From assembly GCA_045807945.1 (NCBI GenBank), contig JBJMGI010000038.1, forward strand, positions 1-30,333: DNA of 30,333 bases, written 5' to 3'. A program made the translations under genes and the position numbers. Under the pieces are notes generated by a model. The model was not told the origin of the DNA. It did no database searches and saw nothing but the letters and a program-made list of their open reading frames with translations. Position 1 is the stretch's first letter. Every line of letters starts with the position of its first letter. Below, piece by piece: positions 1 to 6,971 of the stretch. Source of the DNA: CAVQGF01 sp045807945 (GTDB lineage Bacteria > Acidobacteriota > Terriglobia > Terriglobales > Acidobacteriaceae).

Positions 1-462
1 ATGTTGCAGGAGCGTGAGCTGGTCCCGCTTATGGAACGCCTGCTCGCCGGGGGCTACGAACTTCTTATCGAGACCAGCGGCGAGCGTCCGCTGGCAAATG
101 TTCCCAAAGCCGTGCACAAGATTGTGGACGTGAAGTGCCCACACTCCGGCGAAGGCAACAGCTTCGATCTCGCGAACCTCGAAGCGCTCACGCCCCGTGA
201 CGAGGTAAAGTTCGTGGTTGCCGACCGCTCCGACTACGAATTCGCCCGCGATTTCACACGCGAGCACGGTCTGGCTGCCCGCGTGAACAGCGTCATCTTC
301 TCGCCGGCCTTCCGCAAAGACGCGCGTGGTGCCCGCGATGCCTCGCATTGCCTACTCGATCCGCAGCAGCTCGCCGCATGGATCCTCGAAGATGGGTTGA
401 ATGCGCGTCTCGGCCTGCAGATCCACAAGTTTATTTGGCAGCCCGAAACCAAAGGGGTATGA
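1..462 (+). CDS. queE: 7-carboxy-7-deazaguanine synthase QueE, C-terminal part
   Basis: This is the 3' part of a radical-SAM QueE, which converts 6-carboxytetrahydropterin to 7-carboxy-7-deazaguanine in queuosine (preQ0) synthesis. The reading frame is open to the first base. The leading Met sits where the family has its 'GGEPLLQ' motif, so the true start and the CxxxCxxC cluster site lie upstream of the window. The visible part has the family's 'IETSG' strand (residues 23-27), 'DVKCPHSG' (43-50) and the 'DEVKFVV' strand (67-73), and ends with the usual 'GLQIHKFIW' tail. The queC gene follows about 120 bases later on the same strand, which supports the assignment. Only the truncation by the window edge is unusual. 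Confidence 0.9.
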   Translation: MLQERELVPLMERLLAGGYELLIETSGERPLANVPKAVHKIVDVKCPHSGEGNSFDLANLEALTPRDEVKFVVADRSDYEFARDFTREHGLAARVNSVIFSPAFRKDARGARDASHCLLDPQQLAAWILEDGLNARLGLQIHKFIWQPETKGV

Positions 463-500
463 ACGAGACTTTTGAGCTTAGTCCGGGTTCTTGAAAGAAC

Positions 501-533
501 GCCTACGTGTCTCCGTGCCTCCGTGGTGAATAG
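501..533. repeat. short 'ctccgtgcctccgtgg' intergenic motif
   Basis: The queE-queC gap (463-585) holds no gene. It contains an imperfect tandem of 'gtgtctcc'/'gtgcctcc' followed by 'gtggtgaa'. Near-identical phrases are, from memory, common intergenic motifs in many bacteria. No second copy was found in this window, so repeat status is a recollection only. Confidence 0.3.
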
Positions 534-585
534 GCGCAAAAGCAGCAAAACCCGGCCCCAGGGCATCTGAACCTAAGTACCGCAC

Positions 586-1290
586 ATGACCAAACCAAGC
601 AGCATTCGCGCCGTCGTGCTCCTCAGCGGAGGCATGGATTCGACCGTGTGCGCCGCAATCGCTGCGCACGAATACGGTGCTGCGAACATTGCTGCCATGC
701 ATATCAGCTACGGGCAGCGCACCGAAGCTCGCGAGCGCGAATCCTTCAGCAACATCTGCGACCGCCTCGGCCTCGCCACGCGCATGCTCATCGAGAACCG
801 CAGCCTCTCGCAGATCGGCGGCTCTGCGCTTACCGACAAGAACATCGCCGTCCCGGAATCCGCACATATCGGCAAAGAGATCCCCGTAACGTATGTCCCT
901 TTCCGCAACGCGCATTTTCTGTCGGCCGCAGTCAGTTGGGCTGAGGTGTTGGGAGCGAAACAGATTTACATCGGCGCGGTCGCGCAGGATAGCTCCGGCT
1001 ACCCTGATTGCCGCCCCGAGTACTACGAGGCCTTCAACCAGGTCATCCGCGTCGGGACCAAAGCTGCGGACATCGCAATCACCACGCCGCTCATCGCACT
1101 CCGCAAGGCTGAGATCATCCGCCGCGGCGTGGAACTGGGCGCGCCCTTGGAGCTGACCTGGTCTTGTTACACTGAAGAGCGCGAGGCCTGCGGCGTTTGC
1201 GACAGTTGTGTCCTGCGCCTGCGTGCCTTCGAGGCGGCCGGAGTGAAAGACCCTTTGCCTTATGCGGCCCGCGTAGCCGCACATTCATGA
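586..1290 (+). CDS. queC: 7-cyano-7-deazaguanine synthase QueC
   Basis: QueC is an ATP-dependent amidoligase that turns 7-carboxy-7-deazaguanine and ammonia into preQ0, the step after QueE. The 234-residue protein has the N-type ATP pyrophosphatase PP-loop SGGMDST at residues 14-20. It also has 'SYGQR' at 41-45 and 'VPFRNAHFL' at 104-112. The four zinc-binding cysteines are present near the C-terminus (C194, C202, C205, C208, in 'CYTEEREACGVCDSC'). Length is normal. The ATG start is the first in frame and fits family N-termini, but only a weak ribosome site is visible. Co-localisation with queE suggests a small pathway cluster. Confidence 0.95.
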   Translation: MTKPSSIRAVVLLSGGMDSTVCAAIAAHEYGAANIAAMHISYGQRTEARERESFSNICDRLGLATRMLIENRSLSQIGGSALTDKNIAVPESAHIGKEIPVTYVPFRNAHFLSAAVSWAEVLGAKQIYIGAVAQDSSGYPDCRPEYYEAFNQVIRVGTKAADIAITTPLIALRKAEIIRRGVELGAPLELTWSCYTEEREACGVCDSCVLRLRAFEAAGVKDPLPYAARVAAHS

Positions 1291-1319
1291 CGAGATTGTT
1301 TTCACCTGAAAGGACGAGT

Positions 1320-2519
1320 ATGAGGAAACCCATTTTGATCGCAGTACTGGCAGCCGTGGTGGTCGCACTCTGTGCATCACCCGCGTTCGCCGCCACCGTG
1401 CGCGTCATCGGCAAGGTCACCGACCAGCAGGGCCAACCGATGCCAGACGTTCACGTCATCTTCGAGAACCCGGAGAACGGTCAGAAGTACGACAACAAGA
1501 CCAACTCCAAAGGCGAGTATGACCGCATCGGCTTCAACGTCGGCAACTACACCGTCACGCTGATGGACAAAGACAAGAAGACGACCATCCTGCAGATGAA
1601 GAATGTCGTCGTCTCTTTCGACAAAGATCCTAATGAGATCAACTTCGATCTCGCCAAGATCGCCCAACAGCCCGCGGCTGGCGGCGGTCTGACCCCGGAA
1701 CAACAAAAGCAGATCGAAGAGGCCAAGAACAAGAACGCTGAGATCGCGAAGGAGAACCTGCGCCGCGCCGATCTCAACGCGAAACTTCGCCAGGCTGACG
1801 CTCTCGAAAAAGCCGGCGACGCCGCTCCCGATCCAGCCGCCAAGATGCAGAACTACTCGCAGGCGGTTGACCTGCTTAAGGCTGTCACCCAGGCCGACCC
1901 CAGCCGCGAGATCATCTGGGCGAATCTAGCGAATGCATACCTCACCGTTGCTGATGCAGCCGCCAAGACGCAGCCTCCCGACAAGGAAAAGGCCACTGCG
2001 AACAACACCGCTGCCGCCGAAGCATATAGAAAAGCCATCCAGCTGAACCCGCAGGCCAAGGACATCGGCGGATACCACAACAATCTCGGCCAGGCGCTCG
2101 TTCGCACCGGAAACACCGAAGAGGCCATCAAGGAATACAACACCGCTGCGCAGCTCGATCCGCCGCACGCTGCTCAGTACTTCTTCAACGCCGGCGCGGT
2201 GCTCACGAACCAGGGTGCTTTCGATCTCGACCAGGCAAAGAAGAAGCAGGAGCTCACCTCGGCCGTCGAGTTCTTCGATAAAGCCACGCAGGTCAAACCT
2301 GATTTCGCCGAAGCCTATTACCAGAAGGGCGTCAATCTTGTGAACCAGATGACCTACGACAAGACGGGTAAACCGATCGCCGTCCCCGGCACCGTCGAGG
2401 CCTTCAATAAATATCTGGAGCTCGAACCGAGCGGCAAATATGCTGACGCAGCCAAGGGCAACATTGAGTTCCTCGGCGGCAAGGTGCAGACCAGCTTCAA
2501 GGCCAGCAAAAAGAAGTAG
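1320..2519 (+). CDS. secreted TPR protein with N-terminal carboxypeptidase-regulatory-like domain
   Basis: The 399-residue product begins with a Sec signal peptide (MRKP then a hydrophobic stretch, cleavage likely after 'AFA' near residue 24). A beta-sandwich of the carboxypeptidase regulatory/CNA-B type follows (about 27-110: 'GKVTDQQGQPMPDV', 'NSKGEY', 'GNYTVTL'). Next comes a charged Gln/Lys/Glu-rich, probably coiled-coil segment (about 128-175). TPR-like helices run to the C-terminus ('NNLGQALVRTGNTEEAIKEYNTAAQLDP', 'AEAYYQKGVNLV'). The start is chosen because AAAGGA lies just upstream and the signal peptide begins there; the frame stays open further upstream inside queC. This is likely a periplasmic scaffold or interaction protein. 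The specific partner is unknown. Confidence 0.85.
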   Translation: MRKPILIAVLAAVVVALCASPAFAATVRVIGKVTDQQGQPMPDVHVIFENPENGQKYDNKTNSKGEYDRIGFNVGNYTVTLMDKDKKTTILQMKNVVVSFDKDPNEINFDLAKIAQQPAAGGGLTPEQQKQIEEAKNKNAEIAKENLRRADLNAKLRQADALEKAGDAAPDPAAKMQNYSQAVDLLKAVTQADPSREIIWANLANAYLTVADAAAKTQPPDKEKATANNTAAAEAYRKAIQLNPQAKDIGGYHNNLGQALVRTGNTEEAIKEYNTAAQLDPPHAAQYFFNAGAVLTNQGAFDLDQAKKKQELTSAVEFFDKATQVKPDFAEAYYQKGVNLVNQMTYDKTGKPIAVPGTVEAFNKYLELEPSGKYADAAKGNIEFLGGKVQTSFKASKKK

Positions 2520-2540
2520 TGGCAGGAGATTTTTCTACAG

Positions 2541-2573
2541 GCGCGCAGCTTCGGCTGCGCGCTTTTTATTTTG
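2541..2573 (+). terminator. rho-independent terminator after the TPR gene
   Basis: A perfect 9-bp stem GCGCGCAGC/GCTGCGCGC with a TTCG tetraloop (2541-2562) is followed directly by a T-rich tract (TTTTTATTTT). It lies 21 bases after the TPR stop codon. Its tail overlaps the most upstream possible start of moeA, so moeA probably needs its own promoter or read-through. Confidence 0.93.
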
Positions 2574-2591
2574 CAGGTAAGATTCGAGGCC

Positions 2592-3794
2592 GTGCCCGAG
2601 GTCATCCTCAGCTTCGAACAAGCACGCCGCGCCGTCGAGCGCGAAGCGCTTACCGCGCGCCCTTCGCGCACCGAAACTGTTCCGCTATCGCTTGGAAACG
2701 AACGCATCCTTGCCGAGGCGATTACCGCCGACCGCGACCTCCCGCCTTTCCCGCGCTCCACCCGAGACGGCTACGCTGTCCGCTCTGCCGATCGCGGCTC
2801 GCTGAAGGTCGTCGCCGAGATCCGCGCCGGCATCACCGGGGAGCTTCCAACAATCAAGGAAGGCGAATGCGCCGCCATCATGACCGGCGCCCCCGTCCCA
2901 CCAGGCGCGGACGCCGTCATCATGATCGAGCACACCTCGCTCGCAGGAAGCACGGTCAACTTGCAACGCGAAGTGAAGCCGGGCGAGAACATCGTCCTAC
3001 AAGGCGCAGAAGCAAAAAGAGGAGACGTGTTGCTGCAGAAGGGAACCAGACTCACGCCCGCCGCTCTCGCCGTCGCCGCTAGCGCAGGGAAGTCGGAGCT
3101 GAAAGTTTTCGCGCGCCCCAAAATCGCCATACTCTCGACAGGCGACGAACTCGTCGAAGTCGCTCAGCAGCCCGCACCCACACAGATCCGCAACTCGAAT
3201 TCCTACTCGCTCGCCGCCCAGATCACCGAAGCGGGAGGCGATCCGGTCATCCTTCCCATCGCGCCGGATGAAACGAACCGATTGCGCGAGTTGATCGAAG
3301 AGGGACTCCGCTCTGACCTGCTGCTCCTGAGCGGCGGCGTCTCCATGGGCAAGCACGATTTGGTCGAGCCGGTGTTGAAGGAGCTGAAAGCAGATTTTTT
3401 CTTCACCGGCGCGAAGATCCAGCCCGGCAAACCGGTTGTCTTTGGCCGGGCCCGTGAGAAATACGTCTTCGCACTCCCCGGCAATCCCGTTTCCACGCTC
3501 GTCACTTTTCAGCTCTTCGCCAAGCCCCTAGTAGAAGCCCTCGCCGGCGCCGCTCCTCAGCCGCTCCGCTTCCTGCAAGCGCGCTTGCGGTCCGACATCT
3601 CCGTAAAACCCGGTCTCACGCGTTTTCTCCCCGCCATCATCTCCGGCGAATTCGACCGCACAGAAGTCGAGCTGGTGAAGTGGCAAGGTTCGGGCGACGT
3701 CGTCTCCGCCGCAAAAGCCGACTGCTACATCGTTATTCCGGAGACGTCCTCAGGATTCCCCAAGAGCTCCAATGTGAATGTGTTGTTGATGTAG
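2592..3794 (+). CDS. moeA: molybdopterin molybdenumtransferase MoeA
   Basis: MoeA inserts molybdate into adenylylated molybdopterin to complete the molybdenum cofactor. The protein has the family order: 'FPRSTRDGYAV' near the N-terminus, 'AIMTGAPVPPGADAVI', 'GENIVLQGAE', then the MogA-like domain with 'AILSTGDELVE', 'IRNSNSYSL', 'LLLSGGVSMGKHDLVEPVL' and 'ALPGNPVSTLVTFQLF', and a C-terminal beta domain. Length of about 400 residues is typical. The start is uncertain. GTG at 2592 gives a normal N-terminus (PEVILSFEQA), while a TTG at 2571 lies inside the preceding terminator tail. Two other cofactor genes follow downstream, though not as one uninterrupted operon. Confidence 0.92.
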   Translation: MPEVILSFEQARRAVEREALTARPSRTETVPLSLGNERILAEAITADRDLPPFPRSTRDGYAVRSADRGSLKVVAEIRAGITGELPTIKEGECAAIMTGAPVPPGADAVIMIEHTSLAGSTVNLQREVKPGENIVLQGAEAKRGDVLLQKGTRLTPAALAVAASAGKSELKVFARPKIAILSTGDELVEVAQQPAPTQIRNSNSYSLAAQITEAGGDPVILPIAPDETNRLRELIEEGLRSDLLLLSGGVSMGKHDLVEPVLKELKADFFFTGAKIQPGKPVVFGRAREKYVFALPGNPVSTLVTFQLFAKPLVEALAGAAPQPLRFLQARLRSDISVKPGLTRFLPAIISGEFDRTEVELVKWQGSGDVVSAAKADCYIVIPETSSGFPKSSNVNVLLM

Positions 3795-3822
3795 GTTTTC
3801 TGAGAACTGCGGGAACTGAGAA

Positions 3823-4305
3823 CTACAAAGCCTTTCGCATCCTCACCAGGTGATAGTCGATCAGCGGCTCGCGCTTCAGCACGGCGCGCCTTCCTTCCGG
3901 ACCGACATCCACATACCCCAGCTTGCGATAGTAGGGAAACAGCTCAGGACGAACGTTCACGACGGTAATCTCCATCACCGAGCACCCGCGCTTTCGGGCG
4001 AACTCTTCCGCCGCCGCGATCAGTTTCGCGCCCAAGCCGCTCTTCTGCCGGTTGGGATCGACGGCTAGCATCCCGAAGTAGCCCGCCGCTCCGTTGTTCT
4101 TTACGTAGACGCATCCCGAGGCGCCCTGCTCATCTTCGCTGACCAGGTACGTACCGTCGCTCATGAGTCGACGCATCTCGACAGCGTCGGTGCGGTCTGC
4201 TCCGCTGAAGAATTTTTCAATCTCGAAGGCGCGGTTCACCAGCGGCACCAACACGGGAATATCCGCCTCTGTCGCCTCGCGGATGGTATGTACGGGTGCA
4301 GCCAT
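3823..4305 (-). CDS. GNAT-family N-acetyltransferase
   Basis: This 160-residue protein has the GNAT fold. The N-terminal 'IREATEADIPVLVPLVNRAF' segment is followed by beta4 'YFGMLAVDP', the acetyl-CoA pyrophosphate-binding loop RQKSGLGAKL (about residues 106-115), and the C-terminal 'FPYYRKLGYVDVGPEG' region. The substrate cannot be told from sequence. It is divergent from moaC, with 43 bases between the starts. A TATACT hexamer on the minus strand ends 7 nt before the ATG, which suggests a very short or absent leader. Its position inside the molybdenum-cofactor cluster may be coincidental. Confidence 0.88.
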   Translation of the reverse strand: MAAPVHTIREATEADIPVLVPLVNRAFEIEKFFSGADRTDAVEMRRLMSDGTYLVSEDEQGASGCVYVKNNGAAGYFGMLAVDPNRQKSGLGAKLIAAAEEFARKRGCSVMEITVVNVRPELFPYYRKLGYVDVGPEGRRAVLKREPLIDYHLVRMRKAL

Positions 4306-4312
4306 CGGTTTG

Positions 4313-4318
4313 AGTATA
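4313..4318 (-). promoter_or_regulatory. -10 element TATACT for the GNAT gene
   Basis: TATACT reads on the minus strand, separated from the ATG by CAAACCG. A start site about 7 nt downstream of a -10 would fall on or beside the start codon, implying a leaderless transcript. No clear -35 is visible. Confidence 0.5.
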
Positions 4319-4332
4319 AAGGCGGCAGCGGC

Positions 4333-4338
4333 TACTAT
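4333..4338 (+). promoter_or_regulatory. -10-like element TACTAT for moaC
   Basis: TACTAT lies 10 nt before the moaC ATG, with no Shine-Dalgarno sequence between them. This matches the short-spaced arrangement seen at several other genes here. Confidence 0.4.
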
Positions 4339-4348
4339 CTTGCGACCG

Positions 4349-4819
4349 ATGCCAAAGCTCTCCCACTACGACAAACGCGGACGCGCCTCCATGGTCGACG
4401 TCTCCGCGAAAGCCCCGAACAAGCGCGAAGCTGAGGCCAGCGCCTTTGTGAAAATGTCGGAAAAGGTCCTAAAAGCGCTCCCCAAGAACCCCAAGGGAGA
4501 TCCTTTTGAGGTCGCCCGCTTCGCCGGAATCGCCGCCGCCAAGCGCACTGCCGAATTGATTCCCATGTGCCATCAACTTCCCTTAAGTCACATTGATGTG
4601 CGGGCAGAGTTGTGCAAGAATGGCGTTGCCATTACCTCAAAAGTAACGACTACGGCCGCTACTGGCGTGGAAATGGAAGCGCTGGTCGCCGCCAGCGTCG
4701 CCGCCCTCACCGTCTACGACATGTGCAAAGCCCTCGACAAGGGCATTGAGATTACTCAGGTCGTTTTGGACCGGAAATCTGGCGGAAAATCCGGCGACTA
4801 CACCCGCAAGAAAATTTAG
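4349..4819 (+). CDS. moaC: cyclic pyranopterin monophosphate synthase MoaC
   Basis: MoaC converts the MoaA product to cyclic pyranopterin monophosphate, the first stable intermediate of molybdenum-cofactor synthesis. The 156-residue protein shows the diagnostic 'ASMVDVSAK' near the N-terminus, 'IAAAKRTAELIPMCHQLPLSH' (about residues 59-79), 'TTAATGVEMEAL', and 'VYDMCKALDKGIEI' with 'LDRKSGGKSGDY' at the end. The start is the ATG nearest the conserved 'LSHYDKRGRASMVDVS'. The frame is open upstream but runs antisense to the GNAT gene there. The response-regulator gene begins 4 bases after its stop, so the two are probably co-transcribed. Confidence 0.95.
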   Translation: MPKLSHYDKRGRASMVDVSAKAPNKREAEASAFVKMSEKVLKALPKNPKGDPFEVARFAGIAAAKRTAELIPMCHQLPLSHIDVRAELCKNGVAITSKVTTTAATGVEMEALVAASVAALTVYDMCKALDKGIEITQVVLDRKSGGKSGDYTRKKI

Positions 4820-4823
4820 GCTG

Positions 4824-5564
4824 ATGCCCGCAAACGTCAAAGTCCTTTTGGTCGACGACAATCCGATGGTGCTTGAGATGTTGCGGCAGGGCCTTGCCCC
4901 ATTGGCCAGTGTCCAAACGGCCAGTGACGGCGGCGATGCCATGCTCAAGACGGTCGATGAAATGCCCGACCTCATCATCACCGACTACGACATGCCCGGC
5001 ATGAACGGCCGCCAGCTCCTCGAAAAGATCAAAGCGCGCGCCTCCACCGCGAAAATTCCTATCATCCTGGTCGCCAGCCGGGCCGACATCAGCGAAAAAC
5101 TCAAAATGGTGCAGGACAACGTCGAAGACTTCATCGAGAAGCCCTTCTACACCAAGGAAGCTTGTGGCCATATCAAGAAGGTCATCGACAAAATTGCGCT
5201 CGAGAAGATGGCCCGCGAAGCTCCCGGCGAGAGCACGCTGCGCGGCTCGCTCGCGCAAATGAACATAATGGATCTTCTGCAATCCCTCGAGATGGGACGC
5301 AAGAGCTGCCTGCTCACCATCACCTACAACGGCGAAAAGTGCGACATGTTCTTCAGCGAGGGCCAGATCAATCACGCCATTTACGGAAAGACCAAGGGCG
5401 ACGAAGCTGTCTACAAGACCATGGGATGGACCGGCGGCAACTTCCAGATCGACTTCACGAAATCCTCCACCGAGACCACCGTCACCCGCTCCACCCAGGG
5501 CCTGCTCATGGAAGGCCTCCGCCTCCTCGACGAATCCAACCGCGACGCCGAAGTACAGGCGTAA
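4824..5564 (+). CDS. response regulator: receiver plus DUF4388 (PATAN) domain
   Basis: The 246-residue protein has an N-terminal CheY-like receiver: acidic pair D11-D12, phospho-acceptor D54 in 'LIITDYDMPGMNG', and conserved K106 in 'IEKPF'. After a linker, residues about 142-240 form a DUF4388/PATAN domain ('LRGSLAQMNIMDLLQSLEMGRKSCLLTI', 'GEKCDMFFSEGQINHA', 'GNFQI'). DUF4388 proteins are found in two-component, gliding and polarity systems. There is no DNA-binding domain, so output is likely through protein contact. No histidine kinase is adjacent. It follows moaC by 4 bases, but no functional link to the cofactor pathway is evident. Confidence 0.9.
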   Translation: MPANVKVLLVDDNPMVLEMLRQGLAPLASVQTASDGGDAMLKTVDEMPDLIITDYDMPGMNGRQLLEKIKARASTAKIPIILVASRADISEKLKMVQDNVEDFIEKPFYTKEACGHIKKVIDKIALEKMAREAPGESTLRGSLAQMNIMDLLQSLEMGRKSCLLTITYNGEKCDMFFSEGQINHAIYGKTKGDEAVYKTMGWTGGNFQIDFTKSSTETTVTRSTQGLLMEGLRLLDESNRDAEVQA

Positions 5565-5607
5565 CTGCTCACCGCGGGATCACGCGGATGGATTCCAATC
5601 TTCGCGT

Positions 5608-5680
5608 TGTCATCCTGAGCGCAGCGAAGGACCCTGCGTTTGATTTTCTCGAACTGTCACCCCGAGCGAAGTCGGGGGCC
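5608..5680. repeat. two family-1 dispersed repeats (TGTCAYCCYGAGCG...)
   Basis: One copy, TGTCATCCTGAGCG...AAGGACC, lies at 5608-5633. A shorter copy, TGTCACCCCGAGCG...GGGGGCC, lies at 5655-5680. The ends match the other family-1 copies in the window (see the copy-list finding). Confidence 0.85.
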
Positions 5681-5701
5681 ACGCCTTGGACTTCGGGTGG
5701 A

Positions 5702-5761
5702 GCAGACCTTCAGGCCTGCATTAAAACGCGCACTAGAACTGGGCTTTAGCCTCTGAGGTAA
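5702..5761 (+). repeat. family-2 repeat: two hairpins ending CTGAGGTAA
   Basis: The first hairpin is GCAGACC-TTCA-GGCCTGC (one mismatch) at 5702-5719. The second is GGCT-TT-AGCC at 5742-5751, followed by TCTGAGGTAAG. The same layout recurs at 19316-19376. It sits just upstream of the mog-like gene. Confidence 0.65.
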
Positions 5762-5772
5762 GATGAACCCGA

Positions 5773-6261
5773 ATGCCCAAGCACCGCCCGCAACCCGCCG
5801 CCATCCTTACCATCAGCGATAGCGTCTCGAAGAAAAAACGCCAGGACTTATCCGGACCCGCTTTGAAAGAAGTGCTGAAGGCGAACGGCTACGGGGTCGT
5901 CACCATCAAAGTCGTCCCCGACGAAAAATCAAAAATCTCCGCCGCGCTCAAACAACTGACGAAGAAGGCGCGTTTGGTGGTGAGCACCGGTGGCACCGGC
6001 ATCTCCAAGCGCGACGTCACACCCGAAGCCACGCGCGCTGTTGTGCAGAAAGAAGTCCCCGGAGTCGTCGAATGGATCCGCGCCGCCGGCGCGTTGCAGA
6101 ATCCGCGAGCTGCGCTGAGCCGCGCCGTCTGCGGCGTCCGCGATAAATCGGTGATCCTCAACCTACCCGGCAATCCACGCGGCGCCGCAGAATCGCTGCT
6201 GGCCGTGATTCATCTGATTCCGCACATGCTGGATCTAATCGCAGGAAAAACCGAGCACTAG
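5773..6261 (+). CDS. mog: molybdopterin adenylyltransferase (MogA/MoaB family)
   Basis: Members of this family adenylylate molybdopterin before MoeA inserts the metal. The 162-residue protein begins with the beta-strand 'AAILTISDSVSKKKRQDLSGPAL'. It has the pterin/ATP-binding motif 'VVSTGGTGISKRDVTPEAT' (about residues 72-90), and ends with 'RAVCGVRDKSVILNLPGNPRGAAESL', all typical of MogA/MoaB. Assignment between MogA and MoaB is not secure from motifs alone. A family-2 repeat ending in GAGGTAAG lies upstream, with rather long spacing for a ribosome site. Together with moeA and moaC it forms a loose molybdenum-cofactor cluster. Confidence 0.9.
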   Translation: MPKHRPQPAAILTISDSVSKKKRQDLSGPALKEVLKANGYGVVTIKVVPDEKSKISAALKQLTKKARLVVSTGGTGISKRDVTPEATRAVVQKEVPGVVEWIRAAGALQNPRAALSRAVCGVRDKSVILNLPGNPRGAAESLLAVIHLIPHMLDLIAGKTEH

Positions 6262-6332
6262 CCTCATTTACAATTGAAAACACTCCACCGCCGCGCGCCG
6301 GGTAGTCTCCGATCAAAGCACTCCTCACAAAA

Positions 6333-6971
6333 TTGAAGGTCTGGGTGTTGCACGTTGTGGCTCCGCTCGGCCCGTGGGCAGTCTTCGTAATCGCCTTCGT
6401 GGACTCCGCCGCCATCCCCATTCCGATGGACGCGCTCATCGCCACTTACGTCTATCAGCGCCCCACAATTTTTTGGATCATCGTCTTCCCCATCCTCGGC
6501 GGCCTCGGTTCTGCGTTTGGCAGCCTCTTCATTTACTTCATCGGACGCAAAGGCGGAGAAGTCGCGCTCGCCAAGCGCGTCTCGCAAGCCAAGATCGATC
6601 ACCTGCGCGCCACGTTCGAGAAGAGAGAATTTCTCGCCCTCATGGTGCCTTCCATCCTGCCTCCACCCACGCCTTTCAAACTTTTCGTCTTCTCCGCTGG
6701 CGTGTTCTGCATGAAGGTGCGCGATTTTCTATTCGCGGTCACCGTCGGTCGGTTTATCCGCTTCCTTATCCTCGCGATCTTGACCGTACGCTTCGGCCCG
6801 CAGATCGTGGACATCGCCTCCACCCTCTTCACCCGCCATAAGTGGGCGACCCTCGCCGGCATCGTTGTCGTGTGCTTGATCCTTTACCTGATCATTCGTG
6901 CCTGGAAGGAACCCGTCGAAGAGCTGGCGCACGATTTGGAAGAGCACGAAGAAGTCGCGCCAGCTAAGTAG
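6333..6971 (+). CDS. DedA/VTT-domain (SNARE-associated Golgi type) membrane protein
   Basis: This 212-residue polytopic inner-membrane protein has hydrophobic stretches at about 7-30, 46-70, 105-130, 135-155 and 168-190. The VTT-domain core is visible in 'GSLFIYFIGRKGG', 'LPPPTPFKLFVFSAGVF' and 'VGRFIRFLILAIL'. DedA-family proteins are implicated in lipid (undecaprenyl- or phospho-lipid) translocation. The C-terminus is a charged cytosolic tail. The start is uncertain: TTG 6333, GTG 6345 (GAAGG 5 nt upstream) and TTG 6348 are all possible. A TACAAT hexamer lies at 6269-6274. Its stop abuts the stop of the convergent gene with no gap. Confidence 0.85.
   Translation: MKVWVLHVVAPLGPWAVFVIAFVDSAAIPIPMDALIATYVYQRPTIFWIIVFPILGGLGSAFGSLFIYFIGRKGGEVALAKRVSQAKIDHLRATFEKREFLALMVPSILPPPTPFKLFVFSAGVFCMKVRDFLFAVTVGRFIRFLILAILTVRFGPQIVDIASTLFTRHKWATLAGIVVVCLILYLIIRAWKEPVEELAHDLEEHEEVAPAK

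Noticed and set aside
478..1284. Long minus-strand frame opposite queC (268 codons)
   Set aside because: It is antisense to a clear QueC, has no recognisable motifs, and reflects third-position GC bias.
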